64,000 nucleotides of DNA from the NCBI GenBank assembly GCA_002077045.2, contig KZ111193.1:1-64000 (forward strand). The letters run 5' to 3'. This document shows, one piece after another, positions 55,496-64,000 of the stretch; positions within the stretch are counted from its first letter, which is position 1; each line of letters opens with the position of its first letter. This stretch comes from Rachicladosporium sp. CCFEE 5018 (taxonomy: Eukaryota; Ascomycota; Dothideomycetes; Cladosporiales; Cladosporiaceae). The notes beneath the pieces are model-generated. The model was not told where the DNA came from. It saw nothing but the letters and a program-made list of their open reading frames with translations, and did no database searches. The translations under genes were made by a program, and so were the position numbers.

Positions 55496-56956
55496 CTACT
55501 GGAAAATGGTCAAAAACCACCCGACGAAAGAGACTGCACCAAGAATGCCCCCAATATCAATCAAGATCTGCTGCCATTCTATTCCATGTGCACTTGTCAG
55601 AGTAGTTTGGAAGAAGCTCCCGACTCTGATCAAAATCTGCGTCGTGCATGGTGCAGCCACGTTTGCCGTGCCATTCATATCGCAGACGCGTCCAAAAGAT
55701 GTACCGGAAGAGGTGACGTGGTACCGGTACGTTCTGTACCCATCGTCCTGTGTATAGAGCCTCACTGCCAGGGCCTTACAGGCGGGGTCAGTGATCTGCG
55801 ATGTGAGTAACCCCAGATTGTCCACGGTACTGATGATTTCGTCGATTGTGTAGGTGTTCGATCCGAGTGCTGGCTGCTCCGTCCAACCAATGAAGCCGCA
55901 ACCCATCGCCTGCTCGAGATCGTCCCTGGTCATGCTGGGGTCGAAGACAATGGAATATAGCGAGGGATTTTGTGGGGAGGATGTGTTGTAGGACATATTG
56001 TTACCGATGCGAACGGAGTCCCAATATACGTTGGTCTTGAGTAGAAGCTGCTGGCCCAGTGGCTCAGTGCTGGTCGGAGCGGGGGAAAAGGTCGCCTGAT
56101 TGGTGTTGAGGTACGTGTAGTATGTGACGTTTCCGTAGGGGCTAGACGGCCACACTTTCCATGAATCGTCGAAGTTTCCGGGGCAGATTGTGCTCTTGTC
56201 CGCATTGTAGGATGGAAATGTACACTCAGCATAGTCCAAAGAGAAGTTGGCTGACACTGCATCGTTGTAGTTGCCGAAGAGCGCAAAACCTGGTGCTAGC
56301 GCAGAGTCCTTAATCTCTCCAGCGATACCCCACTCAAGATCTCGATATTTCACGAGCGCGTCTTTGTAGAGGTAGGGAAGAATTGTAGCAATAGCGAGGG
56401 CCTCTACAGCTATGATCGCAAAGCCAGGTGCCAAGTGCGTAGCAAGCCCTGCAAGGTATCAGAACTTTTCAGAATTGATGATCCGCAGCCACTCACACCG
56501 AAGTGTCGGTAATGATTTCTCAAGCAATCTGTCACGAGCGCGCAAAGACCGCCCACGACGCCGAACCCCCGCGGGTGGGTTGACTGGAGTTCTTTTCCAG
56601 AACAGTCCCCATACAAGCAGGAAAACGAGTAAGGCCAGGCCACACATCCCACCGAAGATTGGAGCAAAGGGTCTCATCCAAGCTTTGGCACTCGGAAACG
56701 AGTCAAGGTTGCGAACGAGATAGCCGATGAGTCCCCATACAGCAAAGTTGGCCGCAGCGAGTATGCCTGCGAGCACATAGAACCAGGTGGCATGAAGCAG
56801 CCGTCCTTTTTGTAGCTCTGTGACTTCTCCCTCTGCTCCACCGACTCGACTCTGTAGCTGTGTGACTTCTCCCTCTACTCCACCGACTCGACTCTGTATC
56901 TCCTCCAGGGCTGTTTGCATCTCTGCACGATTGAGCTGCCGAACGGGTCCAGCCAT
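55496..56956 (-). CDS. Membrane protein with coiled-coil N-terminus and glycosylated loop, unknown
   Basis: Two exons (56497-56956, 55496-56448; 48-nt intron with GTGAGT donor and TTGCAG acceptor) give 470 aa from the ATG MAGPVRQLNRAEM. Residues ~14-50 form a coiled coil in which a 14-residue unit (QSRVGG.EGEVT.LQ) is repeated; the DNA behind it is a tandem 42-bp repeat (about 56813-56896). Helices follow: WFYVLAGILAAANFAVWGLIG, then IFGGMCGLALLVFLLVWGLFW, then a third one after THLAPGFAIIAVEALAIATI. A ~280-residue Asn-sequon-rich (NFSL, NVTY, NMSY, NGTA) Cys-containing domain follows, and the last helix (IDIGGILGAVSFVGWFLTIF). Likely surface or secretory membrane protein. No named family is recognised. 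Confidence 0.7.
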
Positions 56957-57756
56957 TGTGCCCAGGCTGCAAGGGCTGGCTTGGTAGCTATTAGCGCGTG
57001 CGAAAGTGACCCAAGCTAGTCGCAGATCAGACAGCAAAGTATCATCGACGACCGATGAGACTGCGACTGCGGATTGTGGTACTCAACACTTGTACGGGGG
57101 AGCATTGAAGAAAGAAACGAGGAAAAATAGAATGGCGTTTGGGATCGCATGAATGGTGATCGCGGAAAGGTGCTATATCGTGTACTACTTCAGCCTCGTG
57201 GTCTCCTGATGCCGATAGATCTGGTATAGCTGCCGCCATCGACCAGGGCGCTGCTGCAGCAATGGCGCCAGTCACGGGCACGCACGTCTCCTCGACAGAG
57301 CGCGCTCAGGCGGTGTTCCAATGCGGACCCATCGAAGCTGGGTCAGACTCAAAGGGACTGTGTTGGGATCATGTGTCCCGGACTCGAGATCAGAACTCAA
57401 GCGTCGACGTGGTCATGAGGGTGGAGAGACTACAGCGATATGTGCAGTCCCCCAGAACGGTCGACTTCTGCGGACCGCCTCGAGGCACGGACCTCGAGGC
57501 TTCTTCGTGACAAGCTTCATCCAATGGCAGCGAAGCTCTATGATTTGAGGCGTCTGATGTGCAGACAGCCAGGAGACGCAGCACCCTATATCACATCACG
57601 CCACTCGGCAGCCTCGTCGCGTAGAGCAAGATGCGTCGGATGAGCTGGCAGGAGCACACGAGTGCGTGAGACCGATCAGGAGAAGACAGTGTGCCTTGAA
57701 ATTACACAGGATCGCCAGACGCCATCGCTAGAAACAAGCAACAAAGATCAGAGCTC
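56957..57756. other. Intergenic, membrane-protein promoter to CCC2 start side
   Basis: 800 bases upstream of the membrane-protein gene (-) and downstream of the CCC2 stop (-). Open frames have no recognisable product. Confidence 0.45.
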
Positions 57757-60700
57757 TCACACCCTCTCAAACTCCTCAAGGGGCACATACGCGCCCCTCT
57801 CCCCCTCATCCTTCCTCCTCCCCCTTCCCAACACCGCATTTCTCAGCGATCCAATCCTGCTCCACATTCCCTTCCCCTCCACCCTCATCTTCGCATCCCC
57901 AACCTGCTCCCCATCACCCTCAATCATCCACCCCGGCCGTCTCCAAAATCTCAACAACAGACTACTCCCCACGACCGTCACACTACTACACGCCATCGCC
58001 GCCCCCGCCGCAATAGGCGGAAGCGTAATCCCCCATGGCAGCAAGAATCCCATAGCCACGGGTAACCCCACAGCATTATACACACAACTCAGTAGCAAAT
58101 TCAGCTTGATCCGTCGAAAGATCGTGCGACTGAGATGTAAGCTCGCGGGGATATCGAGAAGTTGTGTCGGTCGCATGAGCACAATATCCGCTGCCTCCAT
58201 CGCCACATCCGTGCCAGAGGCGAGGGAGATGCCGATGTTGGCTGTAGCGAGGGCGGGGGAGTCGTTGATGCCGTCGCCGACCATGGCGACGATCTCGCCT
58301 TGTTTCTGTAGCTCCTCGATGATGGCTTGTTTGCCGCTTGGCAGGACGCCAGCGTGGACGTTGTCGGCTGGAATGCCTACGATAGAAGCGACGTGGTGGG
58401 CTGTGGCTGCTTGATCGCCAGTAACGAGAGAGGTGGCGATGCCCATGCGGGTTAGTGCTGCGATGCAGGCGGCAGCGGAGGGTTTGAGGGTGTCGGATAG
58501 GGAGAGGGTGCCGGTGTAGGTTGCGTTAATGGCGGTGTGGATCAGGGTTATGCCGGCGTTTGGGGACGGCTTGGTGGATGAGCTCGTTCGGGTTGGCATG
58601 GTATTGGAGTTGGTGTGTTCGTCCTCTGATGACATGGGCACCGTGATACCGTGTGACCGCAGGTAAGAGGCGTTACCCATGAGGACTTGATACCGTTGTC
58701 GTCCTGAGGTGGATGCTGGCTCGACAGTGGCAGAGATGCCCTTGCCTACCGTGCCATTAAAATCGCCCGCACTGCCTTCTAAAGTGGCATCAGGCCCAAG
58801 TCCTATATGCGTCTTCGCGGCAGCCAGTATAGCCCGTGCGATCGGATGCTCGCTGTTCATCTCCGCAAGCCCAATGATCGTCCACCACAATCGCTTCTGC
58901 TCCGTACTAATATCCCAGACGCCCTTGATCTCAGCATTCGAAACACTCATCTTACCCATTGTCAACGTCCCAGTCTTGTCCAGCACAACGTGCGTGATCT
59001 TCGTTGCAGTTTCCAAAGCCGCGCCGCCCTTGACTAAGATGCCCTTCTCGGCCCCGACACCCGTACCGACCATGACAGCCGTCGGAGTAGCCAGTCCGAG
59101 CGCACACGGGCAAGCAAAGACAATGACCGCAATGCAGAGCTTGACGCAAACCATGACCCGCCCTCCACTAGCCTCCTTAAGGAAAATCGCAGGCGGGTTC
59201 GGCAGTAGGTGGCTTAACGCCATCCAGCCGACAAACGTGACGAGTCCAAGCGTAATGATGATGGGCACAAAGTATCCCGCGACGATATCAGCCATACGCT
59301 GTATTGGCGCTCGACTCGTCTGCGCTTCTTGCACAAGTCGCACGATCTGACTGAGCTGCGTGTCACGTCCTGCGCGAGTGACCTTGAAATCGATTCGACC
59401 GGTGCCATTGACAGTGCCAGCCATGAGATTCGAGCCGGCCTTCTTCTGTACCGGCATAGCTTCGCCGGTGACCATACTCTCGTCCATGTAGCTCTCGCCT
59501 CGCGTTACGATGCCGTCTGCTGGGATCTTGTCACCTGGTTTTAGGATGACGATATCGCCCACTTCGATAAGCTCGGTGGGTACAGTCTTCTCTTCGATGC
59601 CAGCGGCTAGACCTGGTGCGCCTTTCTCACTCTTCTCTGTTTGGCTGTCCCAGCTCTCTGCTACCTTTGCAGCAGCGATAGGATCACTGTATATCACAGC
59701 CGTGCTAGGTGCTAGACTCATCAGTCTTGACAAGGCCTTGCTAGTCTGTCCCTTTGCTCGATTCTCTAGGAAGCGGCCGAGCAAGATGAACGTGATCAAC
59801 ATGGTACTTGTGTCAAAGGTCGTTGCGGGCCGAGTGTGCTGCGCAGTGAAGATGCTCACAAGCATCGCGGCGCAGCTGAAGAAGAACGCCGCACTCGTTC
59901 CGAGCACGACGAGAACGTCCATCGTCGGGCTCTTATGCCGCAGTGACTTGAAAGCAGAGACGTAGAAGCGCTTGCCGATACCGAATTGCACCGGGATCGT
60001 GAGAAGCAGGCAGAGCACGTCTCCCAGCCAGAGTCCAGGGACAATTGGGATCTTGACGCTACCGATGTCGAGAAACGGTACAAACATGGGTAAGAACATG
60101 CTGATGAGAAAGACCGGGACCGCAAATGCCAAGCTTGTCCGGAATGCCCTCGACCAGGACTGAATCTCCTTCGTCTTTGCAAGCGACTCGAGCTGGGCGT
60201 TCGTGTCCGATGTATCCGCGACAAGCGCATTGTAGCCAGTCTTGTCAATAATCTCAACGATGGCGCGCAGACCTATACGCGTGGGTGTGTGGGTCAAAGT
60301 TGCGCGGGTGGTGAGGAAGTTGATGCTCGCAGAGGTAATGCCTGGAGTGTTCGAGAGTAGAGCTTGGAGCTCGCCTGCGGACTCGGGACTAGGAAGACCG
60401 TAGATCTTGAGCTGAATCGTAGAATCCGTGGAGGAGGTCTGGGCGTCCGAGTCGAAACTCGAGAGGACCGTCGCATCGAAGCCGCGGTCTTCGATCGCTT
60501 CGACGATCTGCTCGGCGGAGAGCTTCGTCGGGTCGTGTACAATCACTGCCCGCTCAGCGAGTAAACTGATATTGAACTGCACCACACCCTCCACATCCTT
60601 AAAGCCATCCTCGACAGCAGAAGTGCAAGCACCGCAAGTCATGCCCTCGATAGCCACAGTCGTGGTCCTCAATCCTACAGCGTCTTCACCTCCTCTCCGC

Positions 60701-61245
60701 CGCGCTTTGGTACCTTTCACCACAGCGTCCACGCTCTTTGACTCTATCACCTCCGCATCGAAGCCTACGTCCTCGATCATCTCCAGCACGCTCTCGACAG
60801 AAAGTGTTGCCGGATCGTGCTCCACCACTGCCCTTTCTGATAGGAGTGAGATGCTGAACCCTTTGACGCCGGCCACGCCAGCGAAAGCGCCTTCAACAGC
60901 AGACGTGCAAGCGCCGCACGTCATGCCTCCAACTCTTATCGTCGTTGCTTGAAACTTCTCTGATCCCAGCAACTCCTCTTCCTCCCCGGCCCCGACTTGC
61001 TGAGTGGGAGCGTCACTACTCAGCACCTCCGCATCGAAGCCTCGGTCCTCAATCGCTTCTGCTATGGCCTCTGCGCTGATCACGGTCACATCGTGTACCA
61101 CCACCGCGCGCTCGAGCGCGAGACTGACAGTCACCGAGCCCACTCCCGGCGTGGTAGAAAACGCGCTTTCGACAGCAGAGGTGCAAGAGCCGCATGTCAT
61201 GCCCTCCACGCGCAGTGTCGTCGTGGTCATATGCGCCGGCGCCAT
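57757..61245 (-). CDS. CCC2: P1B-type copper-transporting ATPase (Ccc2/CtpA-like)
   Basis: Post-Golgi copper pump that loads multicopper oxidases such as Fet3 and laccases. Single exon, 1162 aa, start MAPAHMTTTTLRVEG. Three N-terminal heavy-metal domains carry MTCGSC, MTCGAC, MTCGAC. A fourth, degenerate domain (residues ~280-345, start IQLKIYGLPSPES) keeps the fold-like pattern but has no CxxC. Membrane and catalytic parts follow: TGEAMPVQK (actuator TGE), CPC in FACPCALGLATPTAV (59100-59115), DKTGTLTMGK (phospho-Asp), SEHPIARAI (nucleotide-site SEHP), GDGINDSPAL and, in the last helices, LNLLLSCVYNAVGLPVAMG and MACSSVTVVGSSLLL. All P1B-1 marks (CPC, YN, MxxS) are present. The C-terminal tail is basic and disordered. 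Confidence 0.97.
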   Translation of the reverse strand: MAPAHMTTTTLRVEGMTCGSCTSAVESAFSTTPGVGSVTVSLALERAVVVHDVTVISAEAIAEAIEDRGFDAEVLSSDAPTQQVGAGEEEELLGSEKFQATTIRVGGMTCGACTSAVEGAFAGVAGVKGFSISLLSERAVVEHDPATLSVESVLEMIEDVGFDAEVIESKSVDAVVKGTKARRRGGEDAVGLRTTTVAIEGMTCGACTSAVEDGFKDVEGVVQFNISLLAERAVIVHDPTKLSAEQIVEAIEDRGFDATVLSSFDSDAQTSSTDSTIQLKIYGLPSPESAGELQALLSNTPGITSASINFLTTRATLTHTPTRIGLRAIVEIIDKTGYNALVADTSDTNAQLESLAKTKEIQSWSRAFRTSLAFAVPVFLISMFLPMFVPFLDIGSVKIPIVPGLWLGDVLCLLLTIPVQFGIGKRFYVSAFKSLRHKSPTMDVLVVLGTSAAFFFSCAAMLVSIFTAQHTRPATTFDTSTMLITFILLGRFLENRAKGQTSKALSRLMSLAPSTAVIYSDPIAAAKVAESWDSQTEKSEKGAPGLAAGIEEKTVPTELIEVGDIVILKPGDKIPADGIVTRGESYMDESMVTGEAMPVQKKAGSNLMAGTVNGTGRIDFKVTRAGRDTQLSQIVRLVQEAQTSRAPIQRMADIVAGYFVPIIITLGLVTFVGWMALSHLLPNPPAIFLKEASGGRVMVCVKLCIAVIVFACPCALGLATPTAVMVGTGVGAEKGILVKGGAALETATKITHVVLDKTGTLTMGKMSVSNAEIKGVWDISTEQKRLWWTIIGLAEMNSEHPIARAILAAAKTHIGLGPDATLEGSAGDFNGTVGKGISATVEPASTSGRQRYQVLMGNASYLRSHGITVPMSSEDEHTNSNTMPTRTSSSTKPSPNAGITLIHTAINATYTGTLSLSDTLKPSAAACIAALTRMGIATSLVTGDQAATAHHVASIVGIPADNVHAGVLPSGKQAIIEELQKQGEIVAMVGDGINDSPALATANIGISLASGTDVAMEAADIVLMRPTQLLDIPASLHLSRTIFRRIKLNLLLSCVYNAVGLPVAMGFLLPWGITLPPIAAGAAMACSSVTVVGSSLLLRFWRRPGWMIEGDGEQVGDAKMRVEGKGMWSRIGSLRNAVLGRGRRKDEGERGAYVPLEEFERV

Positions 61246-62072
61246 GTTGACAACGCTTGATATCGCAGTCCTGGTGTCCGGCTGTAGCCCTGGATATCGT
61301 TTCCGTCGCCGCCAGGTCGTGTCGCTGCCAGCAGCTCCAACCTCTCCGGCAGTAGTGATCCAGACAATCCGTACCGTTTAGGTGAATGCGCTGCCTATGC
61401 AAGCCAAGAAGATCTCGCCACAGCTCTTCAGTCCCTGCGTCCACCTCTTCACTCTTCACCAATCCTATGCAGCGCCAAGTCAACAAAGCGATGTTTCTGT
61501 AGGTCTAGACCTCGTCCAGCAGTCCAAGGTCTTCATGTCGGAGGAAGACATAGAGAATGAATAAAGGCTAAGCTGACAAAACACCCACTTCATCAACACG
61601 AGACGGAGGCCTCTCGGTTTCGGACCCTGCCTCGCCGGGCTGATTCTAAAACAGGACAAGGATGCAGATTAGCCTTTCTCAGCCCTACGGTCACGCGGCA
61701 ATTGCCTGCCGATAGCATGGCTAAGCTACGTCTCCACTCTCACAGACTGACTTCCTGGGCACAATGGGAGATCATGAGAGTAGAGGATAGTCATGCTATG
61801 TTCAGCACGATACAATGCACACTACTGCTATCTAACCCGGTATCTACCAATTGTTCTGCCCGTCCGGCGCTCCCATAGTGAGCCGAAGAGGCTGTCTGTG
61901 CAGTACGCACACCCTAACGCCCTGCTCTGCACAAAGCACATAACCACACCCTCTCGCCATCGCGGCACAAAAGACACATTACAACTGCTCCCCATGCACC
62001 CTTTATTACTCCTCACACACTCTCGCCCCTCTTCCTGACAAGCTTCGACCCCTTCCCACCCCTCGAAGCCCT
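61246..62072. other. Intergenic, CCC2 promoter to kinase 3' end
   Basis: 827 bases with no supported gene. Both neighbours are on the minus strand; the region should contain the CCC2 promoter and the kinase 3' UTR. Confidence 0.45.
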
Positions 62073-64000
62073 CTAAGCTCCTCCCCTTTCCTTCCCACGT
62101 CTGCGGAAGAAGTCCATTACCCTCCTCGCCCCGCTACTGCTCCCCTCGTTGCCTTTCTCGTAGCCCTGCTCGAAACGTCTCTGTCCGGGACGCAGATTCT
62201 GCGCGCCATTACCCGCAACGCCATCTTGACCGTAAGGCTGCTGAGGCGCCGCACCATAACCCTGCGACTGCGAAGTAGAGCCGTACGTCTGTCGCCCATT
62301 TCCAGCCCCAGAAGTCGGGTAAGGGTCCTGCTCGGGTGTGTAGAACCTCTCCAACGGCTCGTTCGAGCCGAGCTGCTGCTGCTGCGATGCCTGTGGGCGT
62401 TGCGACAGAGGCGCAGCATCGAGCACGTTAGACCCATAGCCGTCATCTCTGTACTGCTTCCTCTGAATAGGCGGTGGCGTGGCGCTGTACCCTCCACCTT
62501 GCTGCACGCTCGGCACACCAGGGAGCGGCTTCTCTTGCGTGGGGCGGCGGCCAGATTGCTGCCGCTGCGAGTCATCGGCGTAGAGCGGGATGGTGGACTG
62601 CGTGGACTGGCTAGGGCTTCTGCTCACGCCGAGGCCGAATGCTATTCCTTTGCTCGCGGGGCGGGCAGAAGTCCGAGTGTCAATGCCATCGGGTCCTGCA
62701 GCGTAGTTGGCGTCTTTGTTGCCCTTGCCAGTGAAGCTGTTCATGCTGAAGCTGTTTGGCAGGAAGGAGAAGCGACGGCTGTTGCGGCGACTGTCGGTGC
62801 CAGTGGCTTCGCTAGGAGCACTGGAGTTTTTGCGAAGGAATTGGAACGAACTGCGTCGGCTGTCTGTCGAGCGGCGAGGTGTAGCTTCTTCGTTCGTGTT
62901 GGGCATTGCGTTCTTCATGCTCAGTGGCGGGTGACGGCGGTCCCGCTTCTCGGGCATTGGGCGCTGTTGCTCGGGATCGGTCTGAGATTGGCGACGGGAG
63001 TTGCTGCGGCCCAAGACGCGATCTGTGATGCTACCAAATGTTGAACCGCGTTTGTGGCCACGCTGGTTCTGCGGTGGCAAATGCTGAGCTGGCGACTGCA
63101 TCTGCCCGAGGTTGTTCGAGCTGTCTGGTCGGCCAGATGGATTCTGACCCACTGGTGACATGTTATTGCTCGAGATGATGTAGCCCGGCCCTGTCTTGGG
63201 TTGCGAGAACTGGCCTTGGACGTTCTCGTTCGTCGGCGCTGCAACTGCGGGCTGACTGTATGAGTTGCCACGCGATGCAAGCGTGCCGCGGGTATTGGGT
63301 CGAGATGCCGAGTTGATCGCCGCAGGTACGAACGATGTAGTCTCAATTCCTGTTCGCCCTTGATCTCGCACTGGACGCGCTGGCGGAAGCATGCTCTGAG
63401 ATCCAACTTCCTTGCGTGGTACTGGCTGGCGTGCGCTCGTTGGCTGTACCTCAATCGGCCCTTGACTGTCTGCTCTGGCCCTGGTCCGGCCGGCACCAGC
63501 GATTGGTGTGCTCTGCTCGGGCGAGGTGGTGTCTCCACGCGGATGTGCGGCATTTGGAGCAATGTACTCGAGCTGCACAGTATTGCGTTTCTCGTCTCTC
63601 CTAGCCTTGCGTGCTGCACCATCGTCCGCAGCAGGTAGTGTCTGACCCGACGCTGGCGGTGCGCGAACTGCAGCTGACCTGCTTGCCGGCTCTCTGACGG
63701 AAGCACTGCGGCCGATTGGTGTGTCGTCCTGCTCCAACGGCAATGCAGATGCCGCAATGTCCATGTCGCTTTTCGTACTGCTACCAATGAAGCCCACGAC
63801 ATGACTGAACTCGCTTAGCCAGCTATGCCTCGCGACCTCGAACAAGTCCGCTCTCTTCCTCGGGTCAGGCACGAGAATCCTCCTAAGCAAGTCTCGTGCG
63901 TGAGGTGTGACGTACTCCGGGAAGGTGAGGGGTGTCGAAACGATGTATTTGTACAAGAGATTGATGTTGTCGCCTTCGGGGTTCGCTGGATCGTCGTCGA
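62073..64000 (-). CDS. Kin4/Frk1-type serine/threonine kinase, C-terminal part
   Basis: The frame is open to the right edge, where it reads DDPANPEGDNIN then LYKYIVSTPLTFPEYVTPHA, the end of the kinase domain (subdomain XI: DLLRRILVPDPRKRADLFEVARHSWL). The remaining ~600 residues are disordered and Ser/Arg/Gln/Pro-rich, with basic RRxS-type sites (e.g. GRSNSRRQS, DSRRSSFQF), and end in ARRVMDFFRRRGKERGGA, a C-terminal motif shared with fungal Kin4/Frk1-type kinases. In yeast Kin4 delays mitotic exit when the spindle is misplaced. The N-terminal part and most of the catalytic domain lie outside the window. No indel is seen. Confidence 0.85.
   Translation of the reverse strand, partial: DDDPANPEGDNINLLYKYIVSTPLTFPEYVTPHARDLLRRILVPDPRKRADLFEVARHSWLSEFSHVVGFIGSSTKSDMDIAASALPLEQDDTPIGRSASVREPASRSAAVRAPPASGQTLPAADDGAARKARRDEKRNTVQLEYIAPNAAHPRGDTTSPEQSTPIAGAGRTRARADSQGPIEVQPTSARQPVPRKEVGSQSMLPPARPVRDQGRTGIETTSFVPAAINSASRPNTRGTLASRGNSYSQPAVAAPTNENVQGQFSQPKTGPGYIISSNNMSPVGQNPSGRPDSSNNLGQMQSPAQHLPPQNQRGHKRGSTFGSITDRVLGRSNSRRQSQTDPEQQRPMPEKRDRRHPPLSMKNAMPNTNEEATPRRSTDSRRSSFQFLRKNSSAPSEATGTDSRRNSRRFSFLPNSFSMNSFTGKGNKDANYAAGPDGIDTRTSARPASKGIAFGLGVSRSPSQSTQSTIPLYADDSQRQQSGRRPTQEKPLPGVPSVQQGGGYSATPPPIQRKQYRDDGYGSNVLDAAPLSQRPQASQQQQLGSNEPLERFYTPEQDPYPTSGAGNGRQTYGSTSQSQGYGAAPQQPYGQDGVAGNGAQNLRPGQRRFEQGYEKGNEGSSSGARRVMDFFRRRGKERGGA

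Noticed and set aside
55238..55810. A 190-aa plus-strand frame opposite the membrane protein's 3' part
   Set aside because: It overlaps a better-supported spliced gene on the other strand and has no features.
1..64000. CRISPR arrays, insertion sequences, retrotransposons, polyketide or peptide synthetase genes, RIP-like AT-rich blocks
   Set aside because: No arrays of spaced repeats, transposase or reverse transcriptase motifs, synthase domains, or long AT-biased stretches were seen.

Overview
The window is nuclear DNA of a filamentous ascomycete (Pezizomycotina, most likely Dothideomycetes). The evidence is short spliceosomal introns of about 48-91 nt with GT..AG ends and CTAAC/CTGAC-like branch sites, moderately GC-rich coding DNA, and typical fungal genes: SLN1-type histidine kinase, Boi-type scaffold, GWT1, HET-C, Kin4-type kinase, GH45 and GH17 enzymes and 2EXR-type proteins. 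The species cannot be fixed from sequence alone. The assembly is a draft: it contains one run of 100 N, and two conserved genes carry apparent single-base indels.

Layout. 0-5.5 kb: the 3' part of an RMD1/DUF155 membrane protein gene and a hybrid histidine kinase of the SLN1 osmosensor type. 6.2-15.6 kb: an accessory metabolic block made of an FMN-dependent luciferase-like monooxygenase, a divergently transcribed Dal5-type MFS permease, a Baeyer-Villiger-type flavin monooxygenase, a small four-helix membrane protein and a short-chain dehydrogenase. 16.2-31 kb: housekeeping genes, namely a BOI scaffold, NOC2 (ribosome biogenesis) and NUP85 (nuclear pore) sharing a 227-bp bidirectional promoter, the 3' end of a DUR3-type urea permease and most of GWT1 (GPI-anchor inositol acylation). 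DUR3 and GWT1 are both cut by the sequence gap. 31-40 kb: a large disordered protein, tRNA-Ala(AGC), an HMG-box protein and urease. 40.7-46.6 kb: a secreted GH45 endoglucanase, an ABM-like small protein, mitochondrial NADH-cytochrome b5 reductase MCR1 and a GPI-anchored GH17 glucanase. 47-57 kb: 2EXR-type genes, HET-C and two unknown proteins. 57.7-64 kb: a CCC2-type copper ATPase and the 3' part of a Kin4-type kinase.

Functional connections. Urea import (DUR3) and urea hydrolysis (urease) lie about 9 kb apart. The oxidoreductase/permease block has the composition of a catabolic or scavenging cluster and carries a perfect 22-bp palindrome in its divergent promoter; this is the best candidate here for an undescribed system, and organosulfur or another small anionic xenobiotic is a reasonable but unproven substrate class. 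Secreted or wall-active enzymes (GH45, GH17) and a GPI-pathway enzyme (GWT1) are also present.

Gene models were rebuilt by hand: exon ends were chosen so that reading frames join across GT..AG introns and conserved motifs stay intact. Two 2EXR-type genes contain single in-frame stops, and SLN1 and NOC2 each need one base changed or an unseen intron to read through.
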